This document shows positions 45,471-53,842 of a stretch of 64,000 bases of DNA, piece after piece. The stretch spans positions 62,001 through 126,000 of the forward strand of contig NZ_JAQPCN010000002.1 of assembly GCF_028464225.1 (NCBI RefSeq). The letters are read 5' to 3'. The position numbers were made by a program, and so were the translations under genes. Source of the stretch: Zeaxanthinibacter sp. PT1 (lineage in GTDB: Bacteria; Bacteroidota; Bacteroidia; Flavobacteriales; Flavobacteriaceae). The notes beneath the pieces are model-generated. The model made no database searches and was not told the DNA's origin. It saw only the letters and a program-made list of their open reading frames with translations. How positions within the stretch are numbered: the stretch's first letter is position 1; the number at the start of each line of letters is the position of its first letter.

Positions 45471-45530
45471 CGGGGCCTTCGACCCCGCCCCACTTACAAA
45501 TTAATGATTTTCAGTGCAAAAAACATGCAT
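45471..45530 (-). repeat. Interspersed repeat family, copy D
   Basis: CGGGGCCTTCGACCCCGCCCC followed by TTCAGTGCAAAAAACATGCAT: the same arrangement as copy C, with a changed loop (CCTTCGA in place of TTCTTAA) that keeps the GGGG/CCCC pairing. Confidence 0.75.
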
Positions 45531-45695
45531 AATTTATAGTGACAGGGTTACAGAGTGACAACCCGCCCGCCAGACCGTATCAGTTCAGTTCGGGCAGGAA
45601 CGTGCCGTCCGTTACGGGCGGGTTGCCAACTGCCAAGTACAAACTGTGAACTGCCAACCCGCCCAAGCCATACGGATTATTCGGGTCCAGGCATA

Positions 45696-46829
45696 TTACA
45701 AGAGATATACCACCAGGAAACCGAGGTAAGTTCCCAGGGCGTTACCCAGGGTGCCAACCATGATGGCCGGGACAATAAGTTCGTTTCTGTCAAAGGTCTC
45801 CGCAAGGGCAATGGCCGTGGTTCCACCCCCGATATTTGCCTGGCTTACGATAGCTATCATCTCCCAATCTTTGTAGACCAAACCACCCAGGATAATTACC
45901 AGGACTCCATGTATTAGCACCCCTAGTGAAGCGAACAACAGCAAAGTAATACCGATTTCCTTAAGAGCGACAACAGAACTCAGTTCGCAATAAGCGCCGA
46001 TAACCGCCAAGAAGAGGAATACCAGGTAAAGTCCCAGGGCATGTGCTCCTTTTAGCCGGGAAACAAAACGGGATTGGGCCAGGAGAATTCCTATGGTAGA
46101 AAGCGTGATGATAGAAGGGATGGCCGGGAAAATCCTGGTGAACCATTCAGTAATGACAAAAGCCCCGATACCCAGGAAGAGCAACCAGGATAAAGACTGA
46201 AGGCTCATAGAATCACCGTTGACACTTTCATCGGACCTTTGGGGTACGCCTATCTTCTTATCGGTCCAGAACCTGCGGAGTATATTGGGGATCGCTATGG
46301 TAATGATGATCCATAGCGTTGTAATTACATTATCTACAGCAATGGTTCCTGCATATAAAATACCCTTCTCCTGGAAATCGTATTCCAGGGCTACTGCGTT
46401 AAAATTTACGCTGCCCCCGGTATAGGTGCCGGTCAGCATGCCGGCCAGGACCCGGCCATCATCACCCAGGATATCCTGTGGAGAAATAATGGCCCATGAG
46501 ATCAAAAACCCCAGGGTTGTTGCCAGCGAGCCTATGAGGAAAAGTACAATCATCGGGGCACCGGCGGTTCGTATGGAACGGAGGTTTACCCCAAGAAGGA
46601 GATAGAAGATAGAGATGGGGGCAACGTAGGTGAAAATTGCGTCATACAGCGGTATACTATCCGAAGCTGACGGGATGATCCCTATATTGGCGATCACCGC
46701 TGTAAAGAGGATGACCAACAGGGCCGCCCCAAGTTTTTTACCGATTGTAGTCTTTGCTGCGTAGATAGAGAGAACAACCATCAGGCAAAGTACGCCCAGG
46801 ACGTATAGCGGGTTTTCGGAAATGCTCAT
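45696..46829 (-). CDS. DUF819 family membrane protein
   Basis: 377 residues, about ten to eleven membrane helices. Motifs of the family are GTYTGGSVNFNAVAL and, near the C-terminus, SQANIGGGTTAIALAE, two internally similar segments that suggest an inverted-repeat transporter fold. Probably a secondary transporter; its substrate is unknown. Next to the repeat island. Confidence 0.82.
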   Translation of the reverse strand: MSISENPLYVLGVLCLMVVLSIYAAKTTIGKKLGAALLVILFTAVIANIGIIPSASDSIPLYDAIFTYVAPISIFYLLLGVNLRSIRTAGAPMIVLFLIGSLATTLGFLISWAIISPQDILGDDGRVLAGMLTGTYTGGSVNFNAVALEYDFQEKGILYAGTIAVDNVITTLWIIITIAIPNILRRFWTDKKIGVPQRSDESVNGDSMSLQSLSWLLFLGIGAFVITEWFTRIFPAIPSIITLSTIGILLAQSRFVSRLKGAHALGLYLVFLFLAVIGAYCELSSVVALKEIGITLLLFASLGVLIHGVLVIILGGLVYKDWEMIAIVSQANIGGGTTAIALAETFDRNELIVPAIMVGTLGNALGTYLGFLVVYLL

Positions 46830-46920
46830 TCTATAAATATATTACTTCTAGTATATTCTTGGCTGACGTGGTGTAGGAGTTGTTGAGGTTCTTAATAAAA
46901 TCCCCTAAAAAGAATGAAAC

Positions 46921-49311
46921 TTATTCTCCAGGTGGAACCAATAATAATCGCTCAACAGTCACCGAATCCACTTTTCTATCCGAGAAATACACTGGGAAAT
47001 ATTCATCCTTTGCCCAGCTTTCAAAAAGATTATCGTAGAAGTCACTTGCCGGGTCGCCTGATTGCCCGGGAGCATTAGTAGCTTCTGTAGCATCCCAGTC
47101 GCCGGAATTAACGATCATGCGGAAAGAAGCCCCGCTACTTTGCTGATTATTCCCTCCCGTCGATCCCGGGGTATAAGAATTACCTCCGCGTGGTAAAGGC
47201 CCAAGGTTCATCTTGCTCGCTAAACTGTCATTAACGATTTCACCCAGGGAATGAACCATGGCCGAGTGTTTAAATTTAGCCTGTCCATATTGCCATTGAG
47301 CTATATCAGGACCCAGGCTTTTCTCCAGTTCAGATACACTTTCCATGAATACACGGTGTATGAATTCATCTCTACCCTCCTCAGGATTAGAACCAAACCT
47401 TTCATCAGGATTCGTTACCCAGTCGATAATCCGCTTCATTTGTAAATAACTGATGATGTTTTTTGCCGCTTCAGGAATGAATTTTGCATCAGCCTCATCA
47501 CCAAGCGTGTTTTCAAAGGCAACATAGATAGCAGCCGGGATAGACTCCGGCCCCAGGGTATGATCCCAGTTCTCGAGATATTGTTGGGCTTCAGCCGCTT
47601 TACCTGTAAATTGCAAATCCAGTATCAAAGGGGTTAATTTCCTTGCCGGAATGGAAACATAGTCCATCTGAAGTGCTTTCATATCCTTCATACTGAAGCT
47701 TTTTTCCTGGGATAATACTTCTTCAATGCGATATCCCCTGTACGGATCAGCCCAGGTATAACCTACAGCATTCCAGTGTTCATAATCTTCAGGAATAACA
47801 TTCTGGTTGGCCGTGGCGATATACCCCTTTTCAGGATTCAAATCATGGGGTTTCTCTTTTATCGGGAGATACCCGTCCCATTCATAAGCGCCATTACCCG
47901 GTACGGGGACCAACCCGCTAAAATTTGGTCTGACGGGAGCTATACCTACTGCTTGCCATCCAATATTCCCTTCTTTATCCGCCCAGATCATGTTTTCGCC
48001 GGGAATGTGACTGTAGCTGCAGGCTTCCCGGAATTCTTCCCAGCTTTTAGCCTGGTCCATTCGCAATGAAGCCAGGTAGGGAGACCCACCGGGCTCAAGC
48101 CAGGCACAACGAACGGCATAAGCTTTATGGTTCAGGGTGTCTACCATGGTAACCGGGCCATGACGGGTGTATCTCAATGTTACCTCCCTGTTTTCTTTTC
48201 CCCTGACCGCGATGGTTTCTTTGATTTGTCGCATTTCTTCCCAACCATCACCGTAGCGGTACTGATCGGGGTTTTCCGGGTTCAGGTCATAAACATAAAG
48301 GTCTTCCCCGTCTGTCTCAAAGACCGTCAGACCCCAGCTTCCGTACTCGTTATGGCCTATAGAAATACCGGGAATTTCGGGTTCCCCACCACCAATGACA
48401 TTCCATCCCGGGGCCACCAGGTGAGCCATATACCGTAGCGAAGGCACTGCGATCGTCCGATGAGGGTCATTGGCCATATAGGTATGTCCGTCAACGGTTC
48501 GGCTGTCATCAATTACCCAGTTATTACTGCCTATACCATGAGGATCAGTAAGACCGTCTCTGATATTGAGCAGTACCTTGGCAACTTGTTTGTGCCGGTA
48601 GTCCGGAACTATATCTTCCTGGCGGAATACTACTTTTTTCCGATAAGCCTTGTAAGGTGCCAGAATATCTCCCATGAGAAGCTTCGGGTCAATTGAAGGA
48701 TCCATCTGAATATCAGGGTCCTTGGGATGAAACCAGTATAGGTCTTTCACCTTTTCCGGCCCCAATACAGCCACCGCCCGGCCTACCTCCAATTCATCTT
48801 CAATATTCCCGAGTAGTCCCTGGTGTCTCGAGATGACTACCTCCGGGGTCCATTTTTCAGGTTCTATTCCCAGGAGTTTAAATTCAATCGGCAGTTTTTC
48901 CGGTGTTTTGCGGATCTCTTCTATATAAGCATTTACCCCATTGGTATACGCCGTGATTATTTCCGCACCCCTTGGATGATAATAATTCATTTCTTCTGTC
49001 ATATCTCCCCGGAATTTGAACAAGCGGGTGCCCAGGTCACGATCAAATTCACGCTCTCCCAGAATTTCGGCAACGGTACCTGTCGCCTGCCTTCTCCAAA
49101 CCTCGAATTGAAAGAGCCGGTCCCGAGCTGCGGCGTAACCCTGTGCAAAGAAGAGATCGTGTTCATTTTCTGCATAGATGTGGTTTATGCCCCATTGATC
49201 TCTTTTTATCTCTACAGTTGCCTCCAGGCCAGCGAGTTTTACGTAATTTTTCGATTCGGTTTTACAGGAGAATAGGAGGAGGGTAAAGCACAGGAAAAGA
49301 ATAATTCTCAT
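46921..49311 (-). CDS. Penicillin acylase family lipoprotein
   Basis: 796 residues from the ATG at 49311, which gives a lipoprotein signal (LLLFSC, C16); a longer frame to 49419 exists but lacks this signal at its start. Nucleophile serine S262 in GIGSNNWVID, followed by MANDPHR; AAARDRLFQFEVWRRQ (60-75) is the alpha-chain motif. Likely surface or periplasmic. It differs in anchoring from the homologue at 39389 (lipid against helix) and is only distantly similar. Confidence 0.87.
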   Translation of the reverse strand: MRIILFLCFTLLLFSCKTESKNYVKLAGLEATVEIKRDQWGINHIYAENEHDLFFAQGYAAARDRLFQFEVWRRQATGTVAEILGEREFDRDLGTRLFKFRGDMTEEMNYYHPRGAEIITAYTNGVNAYIEEIRKTPEKLPIEFKLLGIEPEKWTPEVVISRHQGLLGNIEDELEVGRAVAVLGPEKVKDLYWFHPKDPDIQMDPSIDPKLLMGDILAPYKAYRKKVVFRQEDIVPDYRHKQVAKVLLNIRDGLTDPHGIGSNNWVIDDSRTVDGHTYMANDPHRTIAVPSLRYMAHLVAPGWNVIGGGEPEIPGISIGHNEYGSWGLTVFETDGEDLYVYDLNPENPDQYRYGDGWEEMRQIKETIAVRGKENREVTLRYTRHGPVTMVDTLNHKAYAVRCAWLEPGGSPYLASLRMDQAKSWEEFREACSYSHIPGENMIWADKEGNIGWQAVGIAPVRPNFSGLVPVPGNGAYEWDGYLPIKEKPHDLNPEKGYIATANQNVIPEDYEHWNAVGYTWADPYRGYRIEEVLSQEKSFSMKDMKALQMDYVSIPARKLTPLILDLQFTGKAAEAQQYLENWDHTLGPESIPAAIYVAFENTLGDEADAKFIPEAAKNIISYLQMKRIIDWVTNPDERFGSNPEEGRDEFIHRVFMESVSELEKSLGPDIAQWQYGQAKFKHSAMVHSLGEIVNDSLASKMNLGPLPRGGNSYTPGSTGGNNQQSSGASFRMIVNSGDWDATEATNAPGQSGDPASDFYDNLFESWAKDEYFPVYFSDRKVDSVTVERLLLVPPGE

Positions 49312-49420
49312 GGTTGGTGTTTTAGTTGACGATCGGATCTTCTCGTAAATGAAGATAGAAAAAAATCTGATCTCCAAAAGTTTACAGCGCTCAAGCCCAT
49401 ATACCTGTTTATAGTGCATA

Positions 49421-49450
49421 AAAAAACACCCCTGGGGATGGAGTGTTTTT
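49421..49450 (-). terminator. Terminator for the 49.5-kb gene
   Basis: AAAACAC at 49423-49429 pairs with GTGTTTT at 49443-49449, with an A run on the + strand that becomes the T run on the minus strand. Confidence 0.7.
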
Positions 49451-49484
49451 AGTGGTTATGATTATAAGTAAGCGTGTCGTTCCG

Positions 49485-49928
49485 TTATATTACTTGCTGT
49501 GATTGTTGAAGCCCTGCTTTTATCTGTAGGATGTCCTGTACCGTCTCCCGCATTTTTTCAGCAATAAGCATATGCGGTATTCTTAAAGTGGTAAATCCTT
49601 CATTCATGGATTGCATGGCTTCTTCAAGTTCTTCCATAGCTCTTTTATGGCTGTAGAGTTGAGGTTGATGGTCGATCTCAACATTCAGTTTCACCCTGGG
49701 CAGTGCGATGTCCACCGATTTCTTTCCATCCCACCAGGCCAGCATAGGGTTTTCCCCGGCTTCTTTTAATCCATAATAGAGTCGGATGGCTTGCAGGGAT
49801 GTTTTTTGTCTTTTATTGAGTTTAAGCAGTCGGTCGTAGTGTCTTCTGCATAACTCCACACCGAAGAGTTCCATTGCGTTTTTGTGATCGATGTAGCTGA
49901 GTTCTTTATGGCATTCTAAGCAGGTCAT
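49485..49928 (-). CDS. Small protein with Zn-finger and restriction-endonuclease-like (DUF559/Vsr-like) domain
   Basis: 147 residues. The N-terminus has C3, C6, C27 and H30 spaced as a zinc finger (CLEC, CRRH). The C-terminal half resembles DUF559-type PD-(D/E)XK folds: D73 in VDIALP, then E84 and D86 in LNVEID, followed by a helix (MEELEEAMQSM) and GFTTLRIPH. The usual G after EID is H here and no obvious active Lys follows, so activity is uncertain. It is a single gene with no methylase nearby. I do not assign a function. Confidence 0.6.
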   Translation of the reverse strand: MTCLECHKELSYIDHKNAMELFGVELCRRHYDRLLKLNKRQKTSLQAIRLYYGLKEAGENPMLAWWDGKKSVDIALPRVKLNVEIDHQPQLYSHKRAMEELEEAMQSMNEGFTTLRIPHMLIAEKMRETVQDILQIKAGLQQSQQVI

Positions 49929-50148
49929 TTAGTAGGTCTGTTGGGGGTTTGGGATAATTATAACAGCAGTATTTTTCGATTATTATATTTTCTCGATGTA
50001 CGCCCCCCCGTTTTTAGATGAACTGCACATTTTTAGACGAACTGCACGATTTTAATCTTTTTTAAGCTTCAAATTTTACTTCTTATCCGTACGTACATCC
50101 TATAGAATCCTCCTATATTTACGAAAGTCACCCGCTAATAATTGCAGC

Positions 50149-51339
50149 ATGTTTAAAAATATAGGACCGGGAGTTCTGGTTGCCGCCGCCTTTATCGGGC
50201 CGGGAACTGTCACCGTATGCACCCTTGCCGGGGTCGGCTTTGGGTACGCCTTACTCTGGACACTTCTATTATCAACCCTGGCGACCATGGTGCTACAGGA
50301 AATGGCTGCGCGACTTGGCCTGGTCACCCAAAATGGTTTAGCGGATGTGATCAGGGAGCAGCTAAGAACCCCGCTGCTTAGAAATTTGGTGCTGCTAATT
50401 GTACTCGGTGCAATCATCATTGGCAATACAGCTTATGAAGCGGGAAATATAGGGGGCGCTACCCTGGGCTTAGAAGCGGTCTTTGGGAATGTGTACACCT
50501 CTTTTTTTCCTTGGATCATAGGCTTAGCGGCATTTTTCCTGTTACTGGCCGGTAATTACAAGCTATTGGAAAAGGTATTTGTAAGCCTAGTATTGCTAAT
50601 GAGTATATCGTTTATAATTACGGCTATCATCACAAAACCTGACATAGGTGCTGTATTGGACGGACTTTTATTGCCGGGACTTCCCGATGGTAGCTTCCTG
50701 ACCGTTATCGCATTGGTTGGAACTACCGTGGTACCTTATAACCTGTTCCTTCACGCCTCCCTGGTCAATGAAAAATGGAAAGGAAAAGAAGATCTTGGTA
50801 AAGCCAGGGGGGATACCTTATGGGCTGTCGGACTCGGAGGTTTGGTTTCGATGACTATCGTAATTGCCGCCTCTGCTATCCCGGCTACAGAGGTTAATAA
50901 CGCTTTAGACCTCGCAAAAGGGCTACAACCTTTGTTTGGAGAAGGGGCGCGCTACTTTATGGGAATAGGCCTTTTTGCGGCAGGGATCACCTCCTCCATT
51001 ACAGCTCCCTTGGCTGCGGCTTACGTTGCTAATAGTTGTTTTGATTGGAAAGCTGATATGAAAGACGCCAGGTTCAGGGCAGTTTGGATGACGGTACTTC
51101 TTATTGGAGTTCTTTCGCTTTCCTTCGGATTCAGGCCGATTGAGATCATCAAGTTTGCCCAGGTAGCCAATGGGCTACTTTTACCGGTAATCGCGATCTT
51201 CCTGCTCTGGGTGGTCAATAAGTCTTCCGTATTAGGGGAATACAGGAATAGTGTTCTACAAAATATTTTTGCCGTGGTCATCATAGGACTGGCCTTATTG
51301 CTCGGAGCTAAAAGTATTATAACCGTATTTAACCCTTAA
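50149..51339 (+). CDS. NRAMP-like permease without canonical metal-binding residues (YcsG-like)
   Basis: 396 residues, about eleven helices in the LeuT-type SLC11 fold. In true metal transporters helix 1 has DPGN and helix 6 has MPH. Here they are GPGT (17-20) and VPY (195-197), so the Asp, Asn and Met that hold Mn2+ are absent. It begins an operon with pxpA, pxpB and pxpC, 4 bases ahead. In Bacillus subtilis the NRAMP-like ycsG sits with the same genes. A role in bringing in 5-oxoproline, or another non-metal substrate, is an inference from this context. Confidence 0.8.
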   Translation: MFKNIGPGVLVAAAFIGPGTVTVCTLAGVGFGYALLWTLLLSTLATMVLQEMAARLGLVTQNGLADVIREQLRTPLLRNLVLLIVLGAIIIGNTAYEAGNIGGATLGLEAVFGNVYTSFFPWIIGLAAFFLLLAGNYKLLEKVFVSLVLLMSISFIITAIITKPDIGAVLDGLLLPGLPDGSFLTVIALVGTTVVPYNLFLHASLVNEKWKGKEDLGKARGDTLWAVGLGGLVSMTIVIAASAIPATEVNNALDLAKGLQPLFGEGARYFMGIGLFAAGITSSITAPLAAAYVANSCFDWKADMKDARFRAVWMTVLLIGVLSLSFGFRPIEIIKFAQVANGLLLPVIAIFLLWVVNKSSVLGEYRNSVLQNIFAVVIIGLALLLGAKSIITVFNP

Positions 51340-51343
51340 GAAA

Positions 51344-52087
51344 ATGCACAGGAGAAAAATTGATATCAATTGTGATGTAGGAGAGGGAATAGGGAATGAA
51401 GCTGAACTTTTCCCTTACATAAGTTCGTGCAGTATTGCCTGTGGAGGTCATGCAGGAGATGAAGCGGAGATAAGACGAGTACTCTCTCTTGCCAATAGCC
51501 ATGGGATTAAAATGGGGGCTCATCCTTCATACCCTGATCAGGAAAATTTTGGCAGGATTTCCATGAGCTTAACGAAAAGCGAACTGATTAATACCATCAG
51601 GCAGCAATTATCCCTAATCTGTAGAATTGCGGAAGAAGAGAATTGTACCTTATACCATATTAAACCTCATGGCGCACTATACAATGACATTGCTACAGAT
51701 AGATCCCTTAGCAAATCTTTCCTGGAAGCGATAAAACCATATGATGATGAGTTGGTAATTTATACGCCCTATGGATCAGCACTGGTAGAAGAAGCCATTG
51801 GGTTGGGGAGAAGAATTGTTTTTGAAGCTTTTGGGGACAGGGCTTATAACAATGACCTGAGTTTGGTCTCGAGAAAACAGGAAGGTTCCATGATCGAGTC
51901 GCCCGAGGAAGTTTTGAATCACATGTTAAGAATGATCCTTAAAAGAGAGGTCAGAAGCATAGACCATAAAGATATTTCAATAGAGGCAAAGACCTTTTGT
52001 ATTCACGGGGATACACCTTCTGCATTGCAAATATTGACGTATATTTCAAAAGAATTACCCAAATACGGAATATACCTGGACAAGTGA
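51344..52087 (+). CDS. pxpA: 5-oxoprolinase subunit A (LamB/YcsF family)
   Basis: 247 residues. With PxpB and PxpC it hydrolyses 5-oxoproline to glutamate using ATP. KIDINCDVGEG (5-15), SIACGGHAGDE and GAHPSYPDQENFGR are the family motifs. The stop overlaps the GTG start of pxpB (GTGA at 52084-52087). Confidence 0.92.
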   Translation: MHRRKIDINCDVGEGIGNEAELFPYISSCSIACGGHAGDEAEIRRVLSLANSHGIKMGAHPSYPDQENFGRISMSLTKSELINTIRQQLSLICRIAEEENCTLYHIKPHGALYNDIATDRSLSKSFLEAIKPYDDELVIYTPYGSALVEEAIGLGRRIVFEAFGDRAYNNDLSLVSRKQEGSMIESPEEVLNHMLRMILKREVRSIDHKDISIEAKTFCIHGDTPSALQILTYISKELPKYGIYLDK

Positions 52088-52827
52088 ATAAATACCCTAT
52101 ATCCATAGAGCCCTTCGGGGAATATGCCATGTTAATTAAATGGCCGGAAGAAGTTAAGGAGTCTATCCTTGAAGATATGCTGCAGTTCAGCAGCTACCTC
52201 GAGAGCAACTGCCTTAAGAAAGAAAAGTGGGAACTGGTCCCGGCCTATCATACCATGGCAGTCATCAGGAGAGTGCCCATAGAGGACAGTGCTAACCTGA
52301 AGCGAGAATTGCTAATGTGGTATGAAAAAGCGACTAAGGCCGAAAGCCCCGATCGATTTCTCTGGAAACTGCCCGTATGTTATGATAAAGAATTTGCACC
52401 TGATCTGCCTGAAGTGTCTGAGAAACTCGGAATGACCCCAGAAGAGCTGGTCAGTTTACATACCTCTTGCACTTATACAGTATATGGCTTAGGGTTTCTG
52501 CCCGGTTTTATGTACCTGGGTGGTCTTCCGGAAAGCTTGCAGGTTCCCCGGAGAGAGCATCCGCGGATGAAGGTTGAGGCCGGATCCGTAGGACTCGCCG
52601 GGCAACAGACTGGTGTCTACCCCCAGGAATCACCGGGGGGGTGGAATATTATCGGCAATTGTCCCATACAGAGTTTTAACTCGGAGAATGACCCTCCTAG
52701 CTTTATAAGTACCGGGGATAAGATTCGTTTTTACGAGATCAGTGAAGGAGAGTACCAGTTATTTAAATTAGAGTCGGAAGTTGGTATTCATAAAATAGAA
52801 AAAATTAAGTTGGATGCTGACAGTTAA
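52084..52827 (+). CDS. pxpB: 5-oxoprolinase subunit B (KipI family)
   Basis: 247 residues from the GTG at 52084, which overlaps the stop of pxpA by 3 bases; the frame is open further upstream (to 51997) but that part overlaps pxpA. The family signature is GLGFLPGFMYLGGLP, then VPRREHPRMKVEAGSVGLAGQQTGVYP and SPGGWNIIG. It overlaps pxpC by 14 bp. Known homologue KipI inhibits the KinA kinase in Bacillus, but that system is absent here. Confidence 0.9.
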   Translation: MNKYPISIEPFGEYAMLIKWPEEVKESILEDMLQFSSYLESNCLKKEKWELVPAYHTMAVIRRVPIEDSANLKRELLMWYEKATKAESPDRFLWKLPVCYDKEFAPDLPEVSEKLGMTPEELVSLHTSCTYTVYGLGFLPGFMYLGGLPESLQVPRREHPRMKVEAGSVGLAGQQTGVYPQESPGGWNIIGNCPIQSFNSENDPPSFISTGDKIRFYEISEGEYQLFKLESEVGIHKIEKIKLDADS

Positions 52828-53653
52828 GAAAACGGGCCTATATACAAGTATACAGGACCTGGGACGATTTGGTTACCGGAAGTTAGGTGTCCCCGGATCA
52901 GGTGCTATGGACAGTTATGCCGCTTCCGTTGCCAACTCTTTACTTGAAAACGAGGAAGAAGATGCCGTACTCGAGATCACTATGACAGGACCAACCTTGG
53001 TTTTTGAGAAGGCTACCTATATCGCAACATCCGGTGCAGAGTTGTCAATGAAATGCAATGATGAATCCTTGGAGAAGAATAGCGTGCATAAGATAGAGGC
53101 CGGGGATGAAATTTCTTTTGGTCAGTTAGAACATGGGTTCAGGGGCTACCTGGCCGTTAAAGGCGGATTTAAGACTAAAATGGTGCTCGGCAGCAGATCC
53201 TTTTATTTCCCGGTAACGGACTTAGCAATGGTTAAGGAACACATGCAGATCCCTTACGAGGAAACCTTGGATTTTGAACCGAGGATCAGCAGTGTGACCA
53301 CCAAGGGGTTTTATAAAGAAAATATACTGAAAGTAAGCCCGGGACCGGAGTATGCTATGTTGAACGACACCCAACTGGAAGCGATATTCAGTAAGAACTT
53401 CACCATCGCTAAAGAAAATAATCGCATGGCCTATCAACTGGAAGAAGCTATTGAAGGTCATAAAATGAGCATGCTAACTTCGGCAACCCTGCCGGGTACT
53501 ATACAGTTTACTCCTGCCGGTAAACTAATCATACTGATGCGAGACGGGCAGACCACCGGAGGATACCCAAGGGTTTTGCAGCTTTCTTCTACGGCGGTTT
53601 CCCTGCTGGCACAGAAGAAATACGGGGATCATATCCGTTTAAGAATGCATTGA
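52814..53653 (+). CDS. pxpC: 5-oxoprolinase subunit C (KipA / biotin-dependent carboxyltransferase-like)
   Basis: 279 residues, slightly short for the family. GLYTSIQDLGRFGYRKLGVPGSGAMD (about 7-32) is the family start; ITMTGPTLVF and the C-terminal RDGQTTGGYPRVLQL are characteristic. Last gene of the operon; no clear terminator follows. Confidence 0.92.
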   Translation: MLTVKKTGLYTSIQDLGRFGYRKLGVPGSGAMDSYAASVANSLLENEEEDAVLEITMTGPTLVFEKATYIATSGAELSMKCNDESLEKNSVHKIEAGDEISFGQLEHGFRGYLAVKGGFKTKMVLGSRSFYFPVTDLAMVKEHMQIPYEETLDFEPRISSVTTKGFYKENILKVSPGPEYAMLNDTQLEAIFSKNFTIAKENNRMAYQLEEAIEGHKMSMLTSATLPGTIQFTPAGKLIILMRDGQTTGGYPRVLQLSSTAVSLLAQKKYGDHIRLRMH

Positions 53654-53800
53654 TAAAAACTTCTGTTACTTTTTTACCCCTGCTGGATATAATAACAATA
53701 CACCTCTTAAGTTGCTGTTTATCAATAATTTAAGTGTTATTGACAGGCATTGAATTTATCCTCTTTCCCTTCTGCCGGAATCCTGCCCTAGTCAAAGGCT

Positions 53801-53808
53801 TATCTTTG
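53801..53808 (+). promoter_or_regulatory. -7 element of the ilv operon
   Basis: TATCTTTG fits TAnnTTTG and lies 34 bases before the ilvD start. No TTG at the expected distance was found, and no leader peptide rich in branched-chain codons is visible. Confidence 0.55.
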
Positions 53809-53842
53809 AAAGTCATTGTAATTAGGAAGACGCACCGCATAT

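Larger units (their letters stand above)
44842..45695. other. Noncoding island with inverted relatives of the 16-kb repeats
   Basis: 854 bases without a credible gene. Besides the repeats listed separately it holds two short heptamer-like tracts of ACTGCC type (near 45425-45455 and 45624-45660) and an 11-bp hairpin, CAACCCGCCCG (45559-45569) with CGGGCGGGTTG (45615-45625). The stretch 44842-45000 shows nothing I can name. Confidence 0.75.

Noticed and set aside
45555-45917. Plus-strand open frame of 120 codons
   Set aside because: It starts in the repeat island and runs antisense into the DUF819 gene; composition and lack of family features show it is chance.
53654-53842. Leader-peptide attenuator before ilvD
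   Set aside because: No short frame rich in Leu, Ile or Val codons followed by alternative hairpins and a T run was found.
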